Assembly (NCBI GenBank): GCA_002307295.1
Contig: DBTY01000048.1
Span: forward strand, 1 to 19,072
DNA length: 19,072 nt
Source: Ignavibacteriales bacterium UBA1304
GTDB lineage: Bacteria; Bacteroidota; Ignavibacteria; Ignavibacteriales; Ignavibacteriaceae
Reading direction: 5' to 3'
In this document: piece by piece, positions 8,546 through 15,186 of the stretch
How positions within the stretch are numbered: position 1 is the first letter of the stretch
Layout of the letters: every line of letters begins with the position of its first letter
Translations under genes and position numbers: made by a program
The notes under the pieces: model-generated
What the model was told of the DNA's origin: nothing
Database searches by the model: none
Seen by the model: only the letters and a program-made list of their open reading frames with translations

Positions 8546-8565
8546 CTCTTCCCCTGTTTTTTATT

Positions 8566-8600
8566 AAGGAGCTTCATGTTTAATTGAAGCTCCTTTTTTT
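8566..8600 (+). terminator. Rho-independent terminator after tex
   Basis: AAGGAGCTTCA (8566-8576) and TGAAGCTCCTT (8585-8595) form an 11-bp perfect stem with an 8-base loop, followed by a T run. It starts 20 bases after the tex stop. Confidence 0.9.
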
Positions 8601-8761
8601 ATTTTAAAAAATAATATGCGCAAATATACAGGCATTATTATCGAATAAATTTCTTTTTAATTAATGTAATTTTTAACAAAAAATTTTATATATTATCAAA
8701 TCATTAATTAATTTATAATTTATATTTATAATAAACATTGAATTTATCAGTTGGGCGCTAA

Positions 8762-9124
8762 ATGAATTTACAAGGGAAAATAATAGAAATCTATGACGCA
8801 AAACAGGTTTCGCCGACATTCACAAAAAGAGAATTTATTGTTGAATACGCTTCAAATCCTTCTTATCCTCAGTATGTCAAATTTGATCTTTTACAGGATA
8901 AAGTTTCTTTAATAGATAGTTATTCTGTTGGAGATAAAGTTGACGTGCAGTTTGAAATAAAAGGCAAACCTTACACAAATAAAAATAACGACAAAATCTA
9001 TTACAACAGTTTGAATGCCTGGAAAATTGAACTTGTTGCGTCTAAAGGAGACCTGGATAACAGTTACGATTATAGTGAAATTGAACCTGCTAATCCAAGC
9101 ACAGATGAAGGGATACCATTTTAG
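8762..9124 (+). CDS. DUF3127 OB-fold-like protein with SSB-type C-terminal tail
   Basis: The 120-aa protein resembles DUF3127, a Bacteroidota family. The body has alternating beta-strand segments (LQGKIIEIYD, KREFIVEY, YVKFDLLQDKVSLI, GDKVDVQFEIKGK, NSLNAWKIEL), consistent with an OB fold. Residues ~97-120 are an acidic, Pro/Ser-rich tail ending DEGIPF. That resembles the acidic/D-x-P-F tip of single-stranded-DNA-binding protein (SSB), which recruits repair partners. A role at ssDNA is inferred, not shown. It is a single-gene unit between two strong terminators; the ~160 bases upstream are very AT-rich and probably hold its promoter. No clear Shine-Dalgarno site. Confidence 0.75.
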   Translation: MNLQGKIIEIYDAKQVSPTFTKREFIVEYASNPSYPQYVKFDLLQDKVSLIDSYSVGDKVDVQFEIKGKPYTNKNNDKIYYNSLNAWKIELVASKGDLDNSYDYSEIEPANPSTDEGIPF

Positions 9125-9166
9125 TTATACAATTTATTCTTAACAAACTCCCCTTTCGTTTTTATA

Positions 9167-9200
9167 AAAGCTGCGGTTAATGTAACCGCAGCTTTTTTTT
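9167..9200 (+). terminator. Rho-independent terminator after the DUF3127 gene
   Basis: AAAGCTGCGGTTA (9167-9179) pairs with TAACCGCAGCTTT (9183-9195), a 13-bp perfect stem with a 3-base loop and eight T at 9193-9200. The A-run before the stem means it could also act on the opposing beta-barrel gene transcript. Confidence 0.92.
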
Positions 9201-9304
9201 GTTTAATCTGTATTATGCCTGCTTTGAATAAACGCGTTGTTAAAAACTCGCCTGTTTACTTTAATCTTTATTTGCAATCTGGACATAAAAAAGAAAGCCA
9301 GATT

Positions 9305-9895
9305 TTAAAAATTTATAAATAGCGGAAGCCGCGCTTTAAGGTCTACGGAAACAGTTTGGTTGCCGTCATAAAAATTATAATTACCCGTTAGTTCAAGAAT
9401 AAACATTGATATGCTTGCGCCGATGCTGAAACCAAATTTATTTTTCGTATCAATAAAATTGCTCCTGCCAGACTCCGCCTTAAATTCATTCAACTCCTGC
9501 ACAAGAGCGTAAGAAGCTGAAAATTCAACAGAAGGCAGAATAAGAACAAACTGTTCAAGTATAGGTGGGAAATAATACCGGGCTCCTACATGGACGGGAA
9601 GAATATTTGTAGAGAAATGCGAGTAAGAGCTCTCCTGATAAAATTCAGTCGAGCCGGGGTATTGTTCAAACCCCAATTGTCCAAAAAGAAAAATCGGAAG
9701 CGTTTCGTTATCGGTATAAGAAAGCTCTAAATTAAAGCCATACCCCAGAGCAGTTGTGCCGCTAAAGTTTCCAACAGGAATACGCGGGCCTACTCCAATG
9801 GCAAGAAAAACCCCTGTCGCTTTATCGTTTGGGATTCCGCCTGCAAACAGATTAAAAAAAGACAAGAAACAAATTATTAATATTTTAGATTTCAC
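9305..9895 (-). CDS. Secreted outer-membrane beta-barrel-like protein, unknown function
   Basis: The 196-aa product opens with a typical signal peptide: MKSK, then hydrophobic ILIICFLSFFNLFA, with probable cleavage after the FAG region near residue 18-20. The mature part shows amphipathic strands rich in G, Y and F (GVFLAIGVGPRIP, HVGARYYFPP, FGFSIGASISMF, LELTGNYNFYD) and ends on a terminal phenylalanine, as many outer-membrane barrels do. A small 8-stranded barrel is plausible; the family is not recognised. The start is GTG with only a weak GGA upstream. A 7-bp inverted repeat with no U-tract (9276-9282/9298-9304) lies just past the stop. No operon partner is evident. Confidence 0.65.
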   Translation of the reverse strand: MKSKILIICFLSFFNLFAGGIPNDKATGVFLAIGVGPRIPVGNFSGTTALGYGFNLELSYTDNETLPIFLFGQLGFEQYPGSTEFYQESSYSHFSTNILPVHVGARYYFPPILEQFVLILPSVEFSASYALVQELNEFKAESGRSNFIDTKNKFGFSIGASISMFILELTGNYNFYDGNQTVSVDLKARLPLFINF

Positions 9896-9962
9896 TTAAA
9901 TTAATTCCACTCTGCTTTAATCTCCAATCATTAAACGGTTAACTCTTTGGCGTTCTTTCGCC

Positions 9963-10232
9963 TCAATTACTTTGACTTTGTTGCTCTAAAAGCGAAGTCT
10001 CGAAACGCGCGTTCAGATTTTCGATTTTACGTTTATTTAATATTATACTGTATTCAACTTCGCTGTTGTTAATTATTGTTTTGTCGCCAACAAAAACTGC
10101 GCCTCTAACGATTGACCTTAGGATTGCTTCCTTTGCCAAATAGTTTTTACCTGCTACTGTAGATAGCGCGTCCACTTTTCCCAAATTTACTTCTTCAAGA
10201 TTATCCAGAGCAAAACGATCAGCGCTAACATA
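9963..10232 (-). pseudogene. Probable decayed gene fragment
   Basis: An open stretch on the - strand runs from just after an in-frame TGA (10233-10235) to TGA at 9963-9965. It encodes ~90 protein-like residues (SADRFALDNLEEV... then AILRSIVRGAVFVGD, VEYSIILNKRKIENL) but has no ATG or GTG; the only possible start is TTG at 10184 (73 aa). Shifting one frame near 10215 extends the reading into KKDVSKPSDM, so a 5' truncation or frameshift of a longer gene is likely. A short GGCG/CGCC hairpin follows the stop. I do not recognise the family. A genuine small TTG-start gene is the alternative. Confidence 0.35.
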
Positions 10233-10235
10233 TCA

Positions 10236-10415
10236 GAAGGTTTGCTTACATCCTTCTTCTGCCGCGCTCTATGCTTTCATCGTTTTTCTCTATTTTTATA
10301 AATTTGTAATTAAAAATAAGAAAAAAAACTTACCTTGAAAAGATTTAATTATGCGAGGAGAGATTTGAGCTGGGTATATCTTTACTCTTTATTTCTATTA
10401 CTGCTTAAGCAGATT
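10236..10415. other. Non-coding gap between the gene fragment and the PIN gene
   Basis: Stops are frequent in all - strand frames here and there is no convincing + strand gene. ATG-AAA-GCA-TAG near 10277 may be the start of the decayed gene at 9963-10232, but it stops at once. A 12-bp palindrome CTGCTTAAGCAG sits at 10401-10412 just past the PIN stop; it has no loop and no T run. Nothing else is recognised. Confidence 0.4.
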
Positions 10416-10901
10416 TTATAATTCTAATAATCCAAACGTTTCTTGACAGCTTTTATTAATATCAATAATGTTGAAATTTAGAGATATCTTTTTCTTCAAC
10501 GTTTCAAATAATTTTAGACACTCTGTATCAGATGTCACAAAATGTTTAATATGTAATTCTGATTCAGCTTGAGCAAAAAGCTTTGCATCGTTTATTATAA
10601 TTTTTCTTTCGGGAACCAATAATTCTTTTTTGTTTCTTGATTCATAAAGAACTTTTGCAAATTCCCCCGCTTTTTGCGCATGGTTTATATTAAACGGTAA
10701 TACAACCAAATTTTTCAATGGGAGTTCTTGTATAGCGCCCTTTACGCAATATTCAGCAATACTTATTGTAGAGATAACCATCCTATATTCTTTTTCAAGA
10801 AAATATTTATAATATCTGTCCGCCTTCTCAAATAACGGATCGCTTTCCTTAAGAAATCTTATAAAAAAACTTGTATCAATCAACGCTCCATCAAGCATCA
10901 T
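10416..10901 (-). CDS. PIN-domain ribonuclease, toxin-like
   Basis: The 161-aa product has the four acidic positions of a PIN-domain RNase: D9 in ALIDTSFFI, E50 in SIAEY, D105 in INDAKLFAQ and D125 in VTSDTE. All look intact, so an active Mg2+-dependent RNase is expected. Length suits VapC-type toxins plus a ~20-residue C-terminal extension. The gene overlaps the end of the 258-aa gene upstream by 11 bases. Two ATGs are adjacent (10901 and 10898); AGAGG at 10904-10908 favours the second (5-base spacing), which removes one residue. The overlap indicates translational coupling and a functional pair, as in toxin-antitoxin modules, but the partner is far larger than a usual VapB. Confidence 0.8.
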   Translation of the reverse strand: MMLDGALIDTSFFIRFLKESDPLFEKADRYYKYFLEKEYRMVISTISIAEYCVKGAIQELPLKNLVVLPFNINHAQKAGEFAKVLYESRNKKELLVPERKIIINDAKLFAQAESELHIKHFVTSDTECLKLFETLKKKISLNFNIIDINKSCQETFGLLEL

Positions 10902-11667
10902 AGCCTCTAATGTCCCTTAACCAACTATCAGGATCAATATCGTTTATCCAGTTTTTTGCTTTATTTCTTAAGTCCTTCAAATATGCTTCGTCATATATTG
11001 TATTGTAATCTATAAGCTCCAAAAATGTTAGACTGCTCTTGTCTATTTCGCCTGTTTCTGAATTTTGTTTCCCCCTTGCTCGAATTCCGAATATTTTGTA
11101 AAGCAAATTTTCTTCTCTGTTGGCTAAAAAAAGCTGAGGAGTTTGAATAACTAATATCCCATATTCTTCAGTAGCCAAATGGATATTTGCTTTTTCTTTA
11201 CCTCCGGCATTTGTAATTTTTCCATAAAAATAAAACTCGGCTTCCGCCCAATGTTCTTTTGTTCGGAAATATTGAGTCAAAGAATCTATTTTTAATATAG
11301 GCGCGTTTTGTAAGGAGGTTCTAATTTCAAAAACGAAATCTTTTTTTATGGCGGTTTCCTGAAACGTTTCTATTGCTCTTGCCGTATCGAGTTCAAGAAA
11401 ATCAATACTCTTGCTTGACTGTATTTGCCCCAGCACTGCGCCTATGCTAATTATAGCCTGAGAGCTAGTCACAAAGATATTACGAACTGAGCCTTCCTCC
11501 ATCCTATAGCTTATCAAAGGGCGTTCTCTTTTTTCCCCAGGAAATAATATCTTTTCAGCCTGTTCAATAATTCCAAGAACGTCTTTTATATCATAAGTTT
11601 CTGGTTTAAGCTCAATATTCCCATTTGAACCGCTAACCTTTATTTCTATATAGCCTGTCTTTTCCAT
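10891..11667 (-). CDS. Uncharacterised 258-aa partner of the PIN protein (candidate antitoxin)
   Basis: No named domain family is recognised. The N-terminal ~50 residues look like a small beta/alpha unit (YIEIKVSGSNGNIELKP). Residues ~51-80 (RPLISYRMEEGSVRNIF...IISIGAVLGQI) are the most hydrophobic but not a clear membrane helix. Residues 142-175 are strand-rich (AEFYFYGKITNAGGKEKANI), and the C-terminus is a charged helical tail ending DPDSWLRDIRGYDA. From memory, similar proteins occur in Bacteroidota beside PIN genes, which I cannot verify here. The stop overlaps the PIN start by 11 bases. ATG at 11667 has no strong Shine-Dalgarno site. There is no terminator after the preceding membrane-protein gene, so readthrough from the truA operon is possible. 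Confidence 0.6.
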   Translation of the reverse strand: MEKTGYIEIKVSGSNGNIELKPETYDIKDVLGIIEQAEKILFPGEKRERPLISYRMEEGSVRNIFVTSSQAIISIGAVLGQIQSSKSIDFLELDTARAIETFQETAIKKDFVFEIRTSLQNAPILKIDSLTQYFRTKEHWAEAEFYFYGKITNAGGKEKANIHLATEEYGILVIQTPQLFLANREENLLYKIFGIRARGKQNSETGEIDKSSLTFLELIDYNTIYDEAYLKDLRNKAKNWINDIDPDSWLRDIRGYDA

Positions 11668-11752
11668 ACAAATAACTTACATAATTTTTATCTTAATTTT
11701 AGAAAATATTTTTCGGCTAATGTATTTTTCCTTTTTTGTTTTATACGCAGCT

Positions 11753-12583
11753 TTACTCGCTTTTAACATCTTCCTCAGCTTCAGGTTTAACATTTTTATA
11801 CATTGGCGAGGCAAGCCAAATAAGCAGAAACGACGCGCTAAAGTATACAAGCGAGACGTACCCTATTAGTTTATCGTCTACCCACAAAAGCCCTTCCCAC
11901 GAGTTGTATCTAGCCGCAAAAAGGATATTTACTATCGCTTTACTCGCCGTCCCAAACATCAGGTAATATGCCCATATCATTCCGAATACTATAAAGCTTG
12001 CTGAAAACACATTTTTGAAATACGCTAACGCTACAGCCGCTGAAGCAACAATTAGCAAAGGAAGAATAAACGTAGCATAACTTATGGAATAAATCTTTAA
12101 CGGAACCATATCGTAAGCAAACAGAAGAGCTATTGTAATAAACGAGCATATAAACTTATGGTCGACCTGATCGGCTATATACCTTATTAATAGAGTTAAA
12201 GCTAATAGCTGCGGCAGGTTCCATAATAAATAAATGGGAGCGTCAAAAATAGACGACAGCCCAAATTCATAAAAATAATCCGGATCGCCTAAATCTACTT
12301 TGCCGTAATAATACAAAGCTCCCAAAGCCGCAAGAAACGGAAATATCACTATAAATAGTTGTAGGGAAAATCTCGTTTTACATGAAGACTTAATTATTTC
12401 TTTTACTCCGGTAAAATATTCAGCCTTTAAGAAAAACAACGCCGGTAAGATAAAATTTAATTTGAAACGAAACCCTAATAAAATAAAGTAGTCGTCTAAA
12501 TTTAATATCTTCAATAAATAGCCGACACAGTTTGTTATAATTATTGCCGGTATAATTCTAAAAAGTATTTCTTTTTTTGTCAT
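11753..12583 (-). CDS. Polytopic membrane protein, unknown function
   Basis: The 276-aa product has about seven or eight hydrophobic segments (roughly 8-26, 41-54, 74-92, 114-134, 144-160, 168-187, 192-211, 240-259), with a strongly acidic cytosolic-looking tail (PEAEEDVKSE). It lacks the EExxR and HxxxN motifs of CPBP proteases, which I considered. FDAPIYLLWNLPQLLAL at ~113-129 is the most distinctive stretch. It follows the DUF2231 gene after 14 bases on the same strand, so it is likely the last gene of a truA - SRPBCC - DUF2231 - membrane protein operon. No function can be assigned. Confidence 0.7.
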   Translation of the reverse strand: MTKKEILFRIIPAIIITNCVGYLLKILNLDDYFILLGFRFKLNFILPALFFLKAEYFTGVKEIIKSSCKTRFSLQLFIVIFPFLAALGALYYYGKVDLGDPDYFYEFGLSSIFDAPIYLLWNLPQLLALTLLIRYIADQVDHKFICSFITIALLFAYDMVPLKIYSISYATFILPLLIVASAAVALAYFKNVFSASFIVFGMIWAYYLMFGTASKAIVNILFAARYNSWEGLLWVDDKLIGYVSLVYFSASFLLIWLASPMYKNVKPEAEEDVKSE

Positions 12584-12597
12584 CAGTATAATTCAGT

Positions 12598-13119
12598 TTA
12601 ATTAGCGGATTTGGAAGAATCAATTTTGGCCGGAACCGTATCTACAGGTTTAATTATCTCTGTTCCGACTCCATGTTTATAAACAAGCTCCCCGCCAAGT
12701 TCGCCAGTCTTAAATATAAAAAAACAACCTACCGCGGCTAATAAAGCTACGGCATATTTCAGATTGCCGTCAAATTTCTTTTTAACCAAAATAAAAGTCC
12801 TAAAGATAAACAGCGCCACAAAATACCATATTGTAATTGTTGCGTAATCTTCGTGCTTATCTATTAAGCCAAAAGGAATAACCAATTCGTCATATCTTAA
12901 TCCTTTATCGTTCCACGCTTCGGCAAGTTTTAAAGCCTGCTCTCCCGTCATAATTGCGGCTAATGCAGATATAATTGAAATTACCAAAAGCACATAAGCA
13001 GATTTAGAAAGAAAACTTTTTTTAAGCAGTATGCCAAATATTTCAAAAAGAGCGTATAAAACTATTAATACAACCGGAAAATGAACAAGCTTTGGATGCA
13101 ACCCGGCTAAAAACTCCAT
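12598..13119 (-). CDS. DUF2231 family membrane protein
   Basis: The 173-aa protein begins MEFLAGLHPKLVHFPVVL and contains TGELGGELVYKHGVG at 138-152, both typical of DUF2231. Four transmembrane helices are expected (about 13-32, 42-59, 94-112, 121-137). Histidines 8, 13, 89 and 149 are candidate ligands; haem or metal binding is suspected for such families but not shown by the sequence. AGGAG, overlapping the stop of the preceding SRPBCC gene, lies a few bases before the ATG, so the two are translationally coupled. The C-terminal ~20 residues are a polar tail. Confidence 0.82.
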   Translation of the reverse strand: MEFLAGLHPKLVHFPVVLIVLYALFEIFGILLKKSFLSKSAYVLLVISIISALAAIMTGEQALKLAEAWNDKGLRYDELVIPFGLIDKHEDYATITIWYFVALFIFRTFILVKKKFDGNLKYAVALLAAVGCFFIFKTGELGGELVYKHGVGTEIIKPVDTVPAKIDSSKSAN

Positions 13120-13121
13120 GG

Positions 13122-13586
13122 TTAACTCCTGATAAATAATAGCTTAGTTTTTTCATGACGGTATTTAAACATCGCTTTAAGTTGCATAAAAATCAATGGC
13201 GCCGCAAGTCTTCCCAAAAAGCCAAATGGAGGAATAAACTCCACCCTGTCAGTCATTTTAACATAATCTCCTTCAACGCTAAAAATGTGCTTATGCAGCC
13301 AATATTTAAATAAACCCTTTGTCTGAAGATCCGAAATTATAAATGAAGGATCGAAATCTTTTATTACGATATCCCAATTAAGCTTAACGATTCCCTTTTT
13401 AATCTCAAGCTTAATCGTCGAGCCTTTCTGCAAAGGTATTTCTGATATTTGGAGTATTTTTGTTTTGATATTTTTAGGGGAAATCAGCGGCAGGTTATTC
13501 GTATCCGCATGAAATGCGAACAGTTTATCTATTGGAGCCGAAATTAAAACCGATTTTTCAAACGTATATACGCTACTTTCGTTCAA
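13122..13586 (-). CDS. SRPBCC (START-like) ligand-binding protein
   Basis: The frame is open from 13640, but the real start is probably TTG at 13586. It overlaps the truA stop as TTGA and has AAGGTG 6-8 bases upstream. That gives 154 aa beginning MNESSVYTFEKSVLISAP; the upstream 18 residues would lie inside truA and look unlike protein. The body has SRPBCC features: an early strand then APIDKLFAFHAD, a central beta-sheet, and the C-terminal DRVEFIPPFGFLGRLAAP followed by a long helix (LKAMFKYRHEKTKLLF). Such folds bind hydrophobic ligands; the ligand is unknown. It is tightly coupled to truA before it and DUF2231 after it. Confidence 0.8.
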   Translation of the reverse strand: MNESSVYTFEKSVLISAPIDKLFAFHADTNNLPLISPKNIKTKILQISEIPLQKGSTIKLEIKKGIVKLNWDIVIKDFDPSFIISDLQTKGLFKYWLHKHIFSVEGDYVKMTDRVEFIPPFGFLGRLAAPLIFMQLKAMFKYRHEKTKLLFIRS

Positions 13587-14311
13587 TATTTCACCTTGTA
13601 TAAAAATAAACCGCAGCCGGGAACAGCCTCGCCCGCGCATTCTCTGTTCCTTTTTTCAATTATCTTTAGTAAGTATTCTTCTCCGTTACTTACGGATAAT
13701 GCGTCAATCAGAGTTCCTACGATTGTTCTAACCATGCCATGTAAAAAACGATCCGCCTCTATATAGAAAACAATCATATCCCTGGTATCTTTCCAATGAA
13801 TATTGTATATATTGCAGACTTTATTGATTGTTTCAGTTTTTTTCCGCGCAAAAGAAGTAAAATCATGCTCGCCAAGAATAACCCGGCTAAGTAAATTCAA
13901 TTTTTCAATATCAAGAACGCCATTATAGCGGAAGGAATATTTTTGCAGAAAAGGAGTTTTTCGCTTAGAAATAAAATAAAGGTAGCTCCTCTTTTTTGCG
14001 TCAAAACGGGCGTTAAATTTTTCCTGCTCTTCCGCCAAATCAATAATGGAAATATCATTTGAAAGTATTGAATTTAGCTGATACTTAAATTTATATAAAT
14101 CTACGCTTTGTTCAGTTTTAAAATTGGCCGCCTGCCCTAAAGCATGAACGCCAGTATCAGTTCTGCCAGAACCCGTCAACGTAACTTTTTCTTTTAGAAT
14201 AATTGCAATAGCGTCAGTTATTTTTTGCTGAACAGAGACAGCATTTTTCTGTATTTGCCAGCCTGCATATTCTGTTCCGTCATATTGTATTATTAATTTG
14301 TAGTTATGCAT
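13583..14311 (-). CDS. truA: tRNA pseudouridine synthase A (TruA)
   Basis: The 242-aa protein makes pseudouridine at positions 38-40 of the tRNA anticodon arm. The catalytic aspartate is D52 in GSGRTDTGVHALGQ. Other family stretches are IIQYDGTEYAGWQIQ at 7-21, FNARFDAKKRSYLYFI, GEHDFTSFA and the C-terminal DRFLHGMVRTIVGTLI. Length is normal. ATG at 14311. A TATATTTG promoter element lies about 36 bases upstream (14347-14354). It heads a - strand run with SRPBCC, DUF2231 and a membrane protein; its stop overlaps the next start by 3 bases. Confidence 0.95.
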   Translation of the reverse strand: MHNYKLIIQYDGTEYAGWQIQKNAVSVQQKITDAIAIILKEKVTLTGSGRTDTGVHALGQAANFKTEQSVDLYKFKYQLNSILSNDISIIDLAEEQEKFNARFDAKKRSYLYFISKRKTPFLQKYSFRYNGVLDIEKLNLLSRVILGEHDFTSFARKKTETINKVCNIYNIHWKDTRDMIVFYIEADRFLHGMVRTIVGTLIDALSVSNGEEYLLKIIEKRNRECAGEAVPGCGLFLYKVKY

Positions 14312-14346
14312 TTCTGTGAGTAATAATTAGAAACATTAGTAAAATG

Positions 14347-14389
14347 CAAATATAGCGAAAGATAGTTTAATCTCCATCTATGCAGTCAA
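14347..14389 (-). promoter_or_regulatory. Candidate Bacteroidota-type promoter for truA
   Basis: On the - strand TATATTTG (14354-14347) matches the TAnnTTTG element of Bacteroidota housekeeping promoters. Upstream TTGACT (14389-14384) is too far (about 32 bases) for that element, but it is correctly spaced (22) for the near-match TATCTTTC in between. Which pair is used is unclear. The nuclease-like gene ends 123 bases upstream with no clear terminator. Confidence 0.35.
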
Positions 14390-14476
14390 AAACTACAAAA
14401 CAGCGCAATTAATTATTCTTGGGGAAAGCGCATAATATCTGGATGGAATCAAGAAGGTTAAATATAAGAACGGCGA

Positions 14477-14908
14477 CTAAGCAAACGCAAGCGTATTCTG
14501 AATCATATTTGATTGCGCTTTCTTATTAAAAGAAGAATTTAGTATTGGGAATATTTTAATGCTTGTCTTTGCTTCATAAGGCAGATATTCAATTAATTCT
14601 TTTGCCATTTTTAATTTATTCTGCGGCGTTCCAATAAACAGAAGGACTTTTTTGTTTGTATATTTTGTTTGCCGCGAGGCTAAGAAAGTTAATTTTTGCA
14701 GTAGTTTGGGATCGGCAAAATCGTCTTCGGAAAGAGCAAGACCAATAGCGTAATTATTATTTTGACGAGCTATTGCGTCAACTTCAAAACCGCCAACTTT
14801 AGGAGGTTCAGGCAGATAAGTTCCGAACTTTCTGCTTATTGTTAAATAGCCCAGCTTCCAAAACTGGTCTATAATCGCATCGACCATTTTTTTATTCAAC
14901 GAAGTCAT
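14477..14908 (-). CDS. PD-(D/E)XK nuclease-like protein, catalytic site apparently degenerate
   Basis: The 143-aa product fits the restriction-endonuclease-like fold by pattern. A helix (MVDAIIDQFWKLGY) is followed by GGFEVDAIARQNNNYAIGLAL, matching the usual ExDxI...-x-(D/E)xK layout, then a helix and a hydrophobic strand KKVLLFIGT (86-94). D44 is present, but where E-x-K is expected the sequence reads G56-L-A58, so cleavage activity is doubtful. Start choice: ATG at 14908 has AGGAGA 6 bases upstream (14915-14920). The in-frame ATG at 14923 overlaps that site and has none of its own. It is the third gene after lexA and the WYL gene and likely shares LexA control. The exact family is not recognised. 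Confidence 0.6.
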   Translation of the reverse strand: MTSLNKKMVDAIIDQFWKLGYLTISRKFGTYLPEPPKVGGFEVDAIARQNNNYAIGLALSEDDFADPKLLQKLTFLASRQTKYTNKKVLLFIGTPQNKLKMAKELIEYLPYEAKTSIKIFPILNSSFNKKAQSNMIQNTLAFA

Positions 14909-14929
14909 AATACTTCTCCTCATATTAAA

Positions 14930-15175
14930 TCAACTTGCTAAAGACATAATAGGGATAATAGGCGAAAACTTTCTGTCTTCGATAATTTTGATATTCACAA
15001 TTTTGGAATACTCATATTTTCGAATAGAAACAGAGCTTGGCGTTCTGCCGTAAATGTATTTTTTACCTCCCTCTTCCGTAGTAAAATACGGATCGAGATT
15101 AATATGGTCCAGACCATAGAGGAACTTTATGCTGTTTCGGTTTTTTATTGCATCCGAGAAAATCATTGATTTCAT
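14930..15175 (-). CDS. Stand-alone mini-WYL domain protein
   Basis: The 81-aa product looks like a bare WYL domain. A leading helix and strand (IKNRNSIKFLYGL) precede LDPYFTTEEGGKKYIYG, where YIYG occupies the WYL-x-G position. Then come SIRKYEYSKIVNIKI and a terminal FSPI, following the order of that domain in WYL transcription factors, whose HTH part is absent. WYL domains sense nucleic-acid or nucleotide ligands, including ssDNA in the damage regulator PafBC. AAAAGG at 15183-15188, overlapping the lexA stop, precedes the ATG by 7 bases, so it is translationally linked to lexA. A complete small gene is more likely than a fragment because start, Shine-Dalgarno site and stop are all clean. 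Confidence 0.62.
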   Translation of the reverse strand: MKSMIFSDAIKNRNSIKFLYGLDHINLDPYFTTEEGGKKYIYGRTPSSVSIRKYEYSKIVNIKIIEDRKFSPIIPIMSLAS

Positions 15176-15186
15176 ATTAGCGCCTT

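Noticed and set aside
9276..9304. Inverted repeat AATCTGG/CCAGATT after the beta-barrel gene as a terminator
   Set aside because: The stem is only 7 bp with a 15-base loop and no T-run follows on the - strand; it may be chance.
10401..10412. CTGCTTAAGCAG palindrome as operator or attachment site
   Set aside because: A perfect 12-bp palindrome but single, with no paired copy and located just past a gene end; not enough to assign a role.
11736..11966. + strand 76-codon ORF opposite the membrane-protein gene
   Set aside because: Antisense to a well-formed transmembrane protein gene, no Shine-Dalgarno site, and no protein-like features of its own.
11753..12583. CPBP-type intramembrane protease for the polytopic membrane protein
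   Set aside because: The expected EExxR and HxxxN motifs are missing.
13587..13640. Upstream extension of the SRPBCC frame to 13640
   Set aside because: These 18 codons lie inside the truA C-terminus, read as basic low-plausibility residues, and the TTG at 13586 has a good Shine-Dalgarno site and classic stop/start overlap.
14909..14923. ATG at 14923 as the start of the nuclease-like gene
   Set aside because: Its first codons are the AGGAGA ribosome-binding site of the downstream ATG at 14908, and it has no ribosome-binding site of its own.
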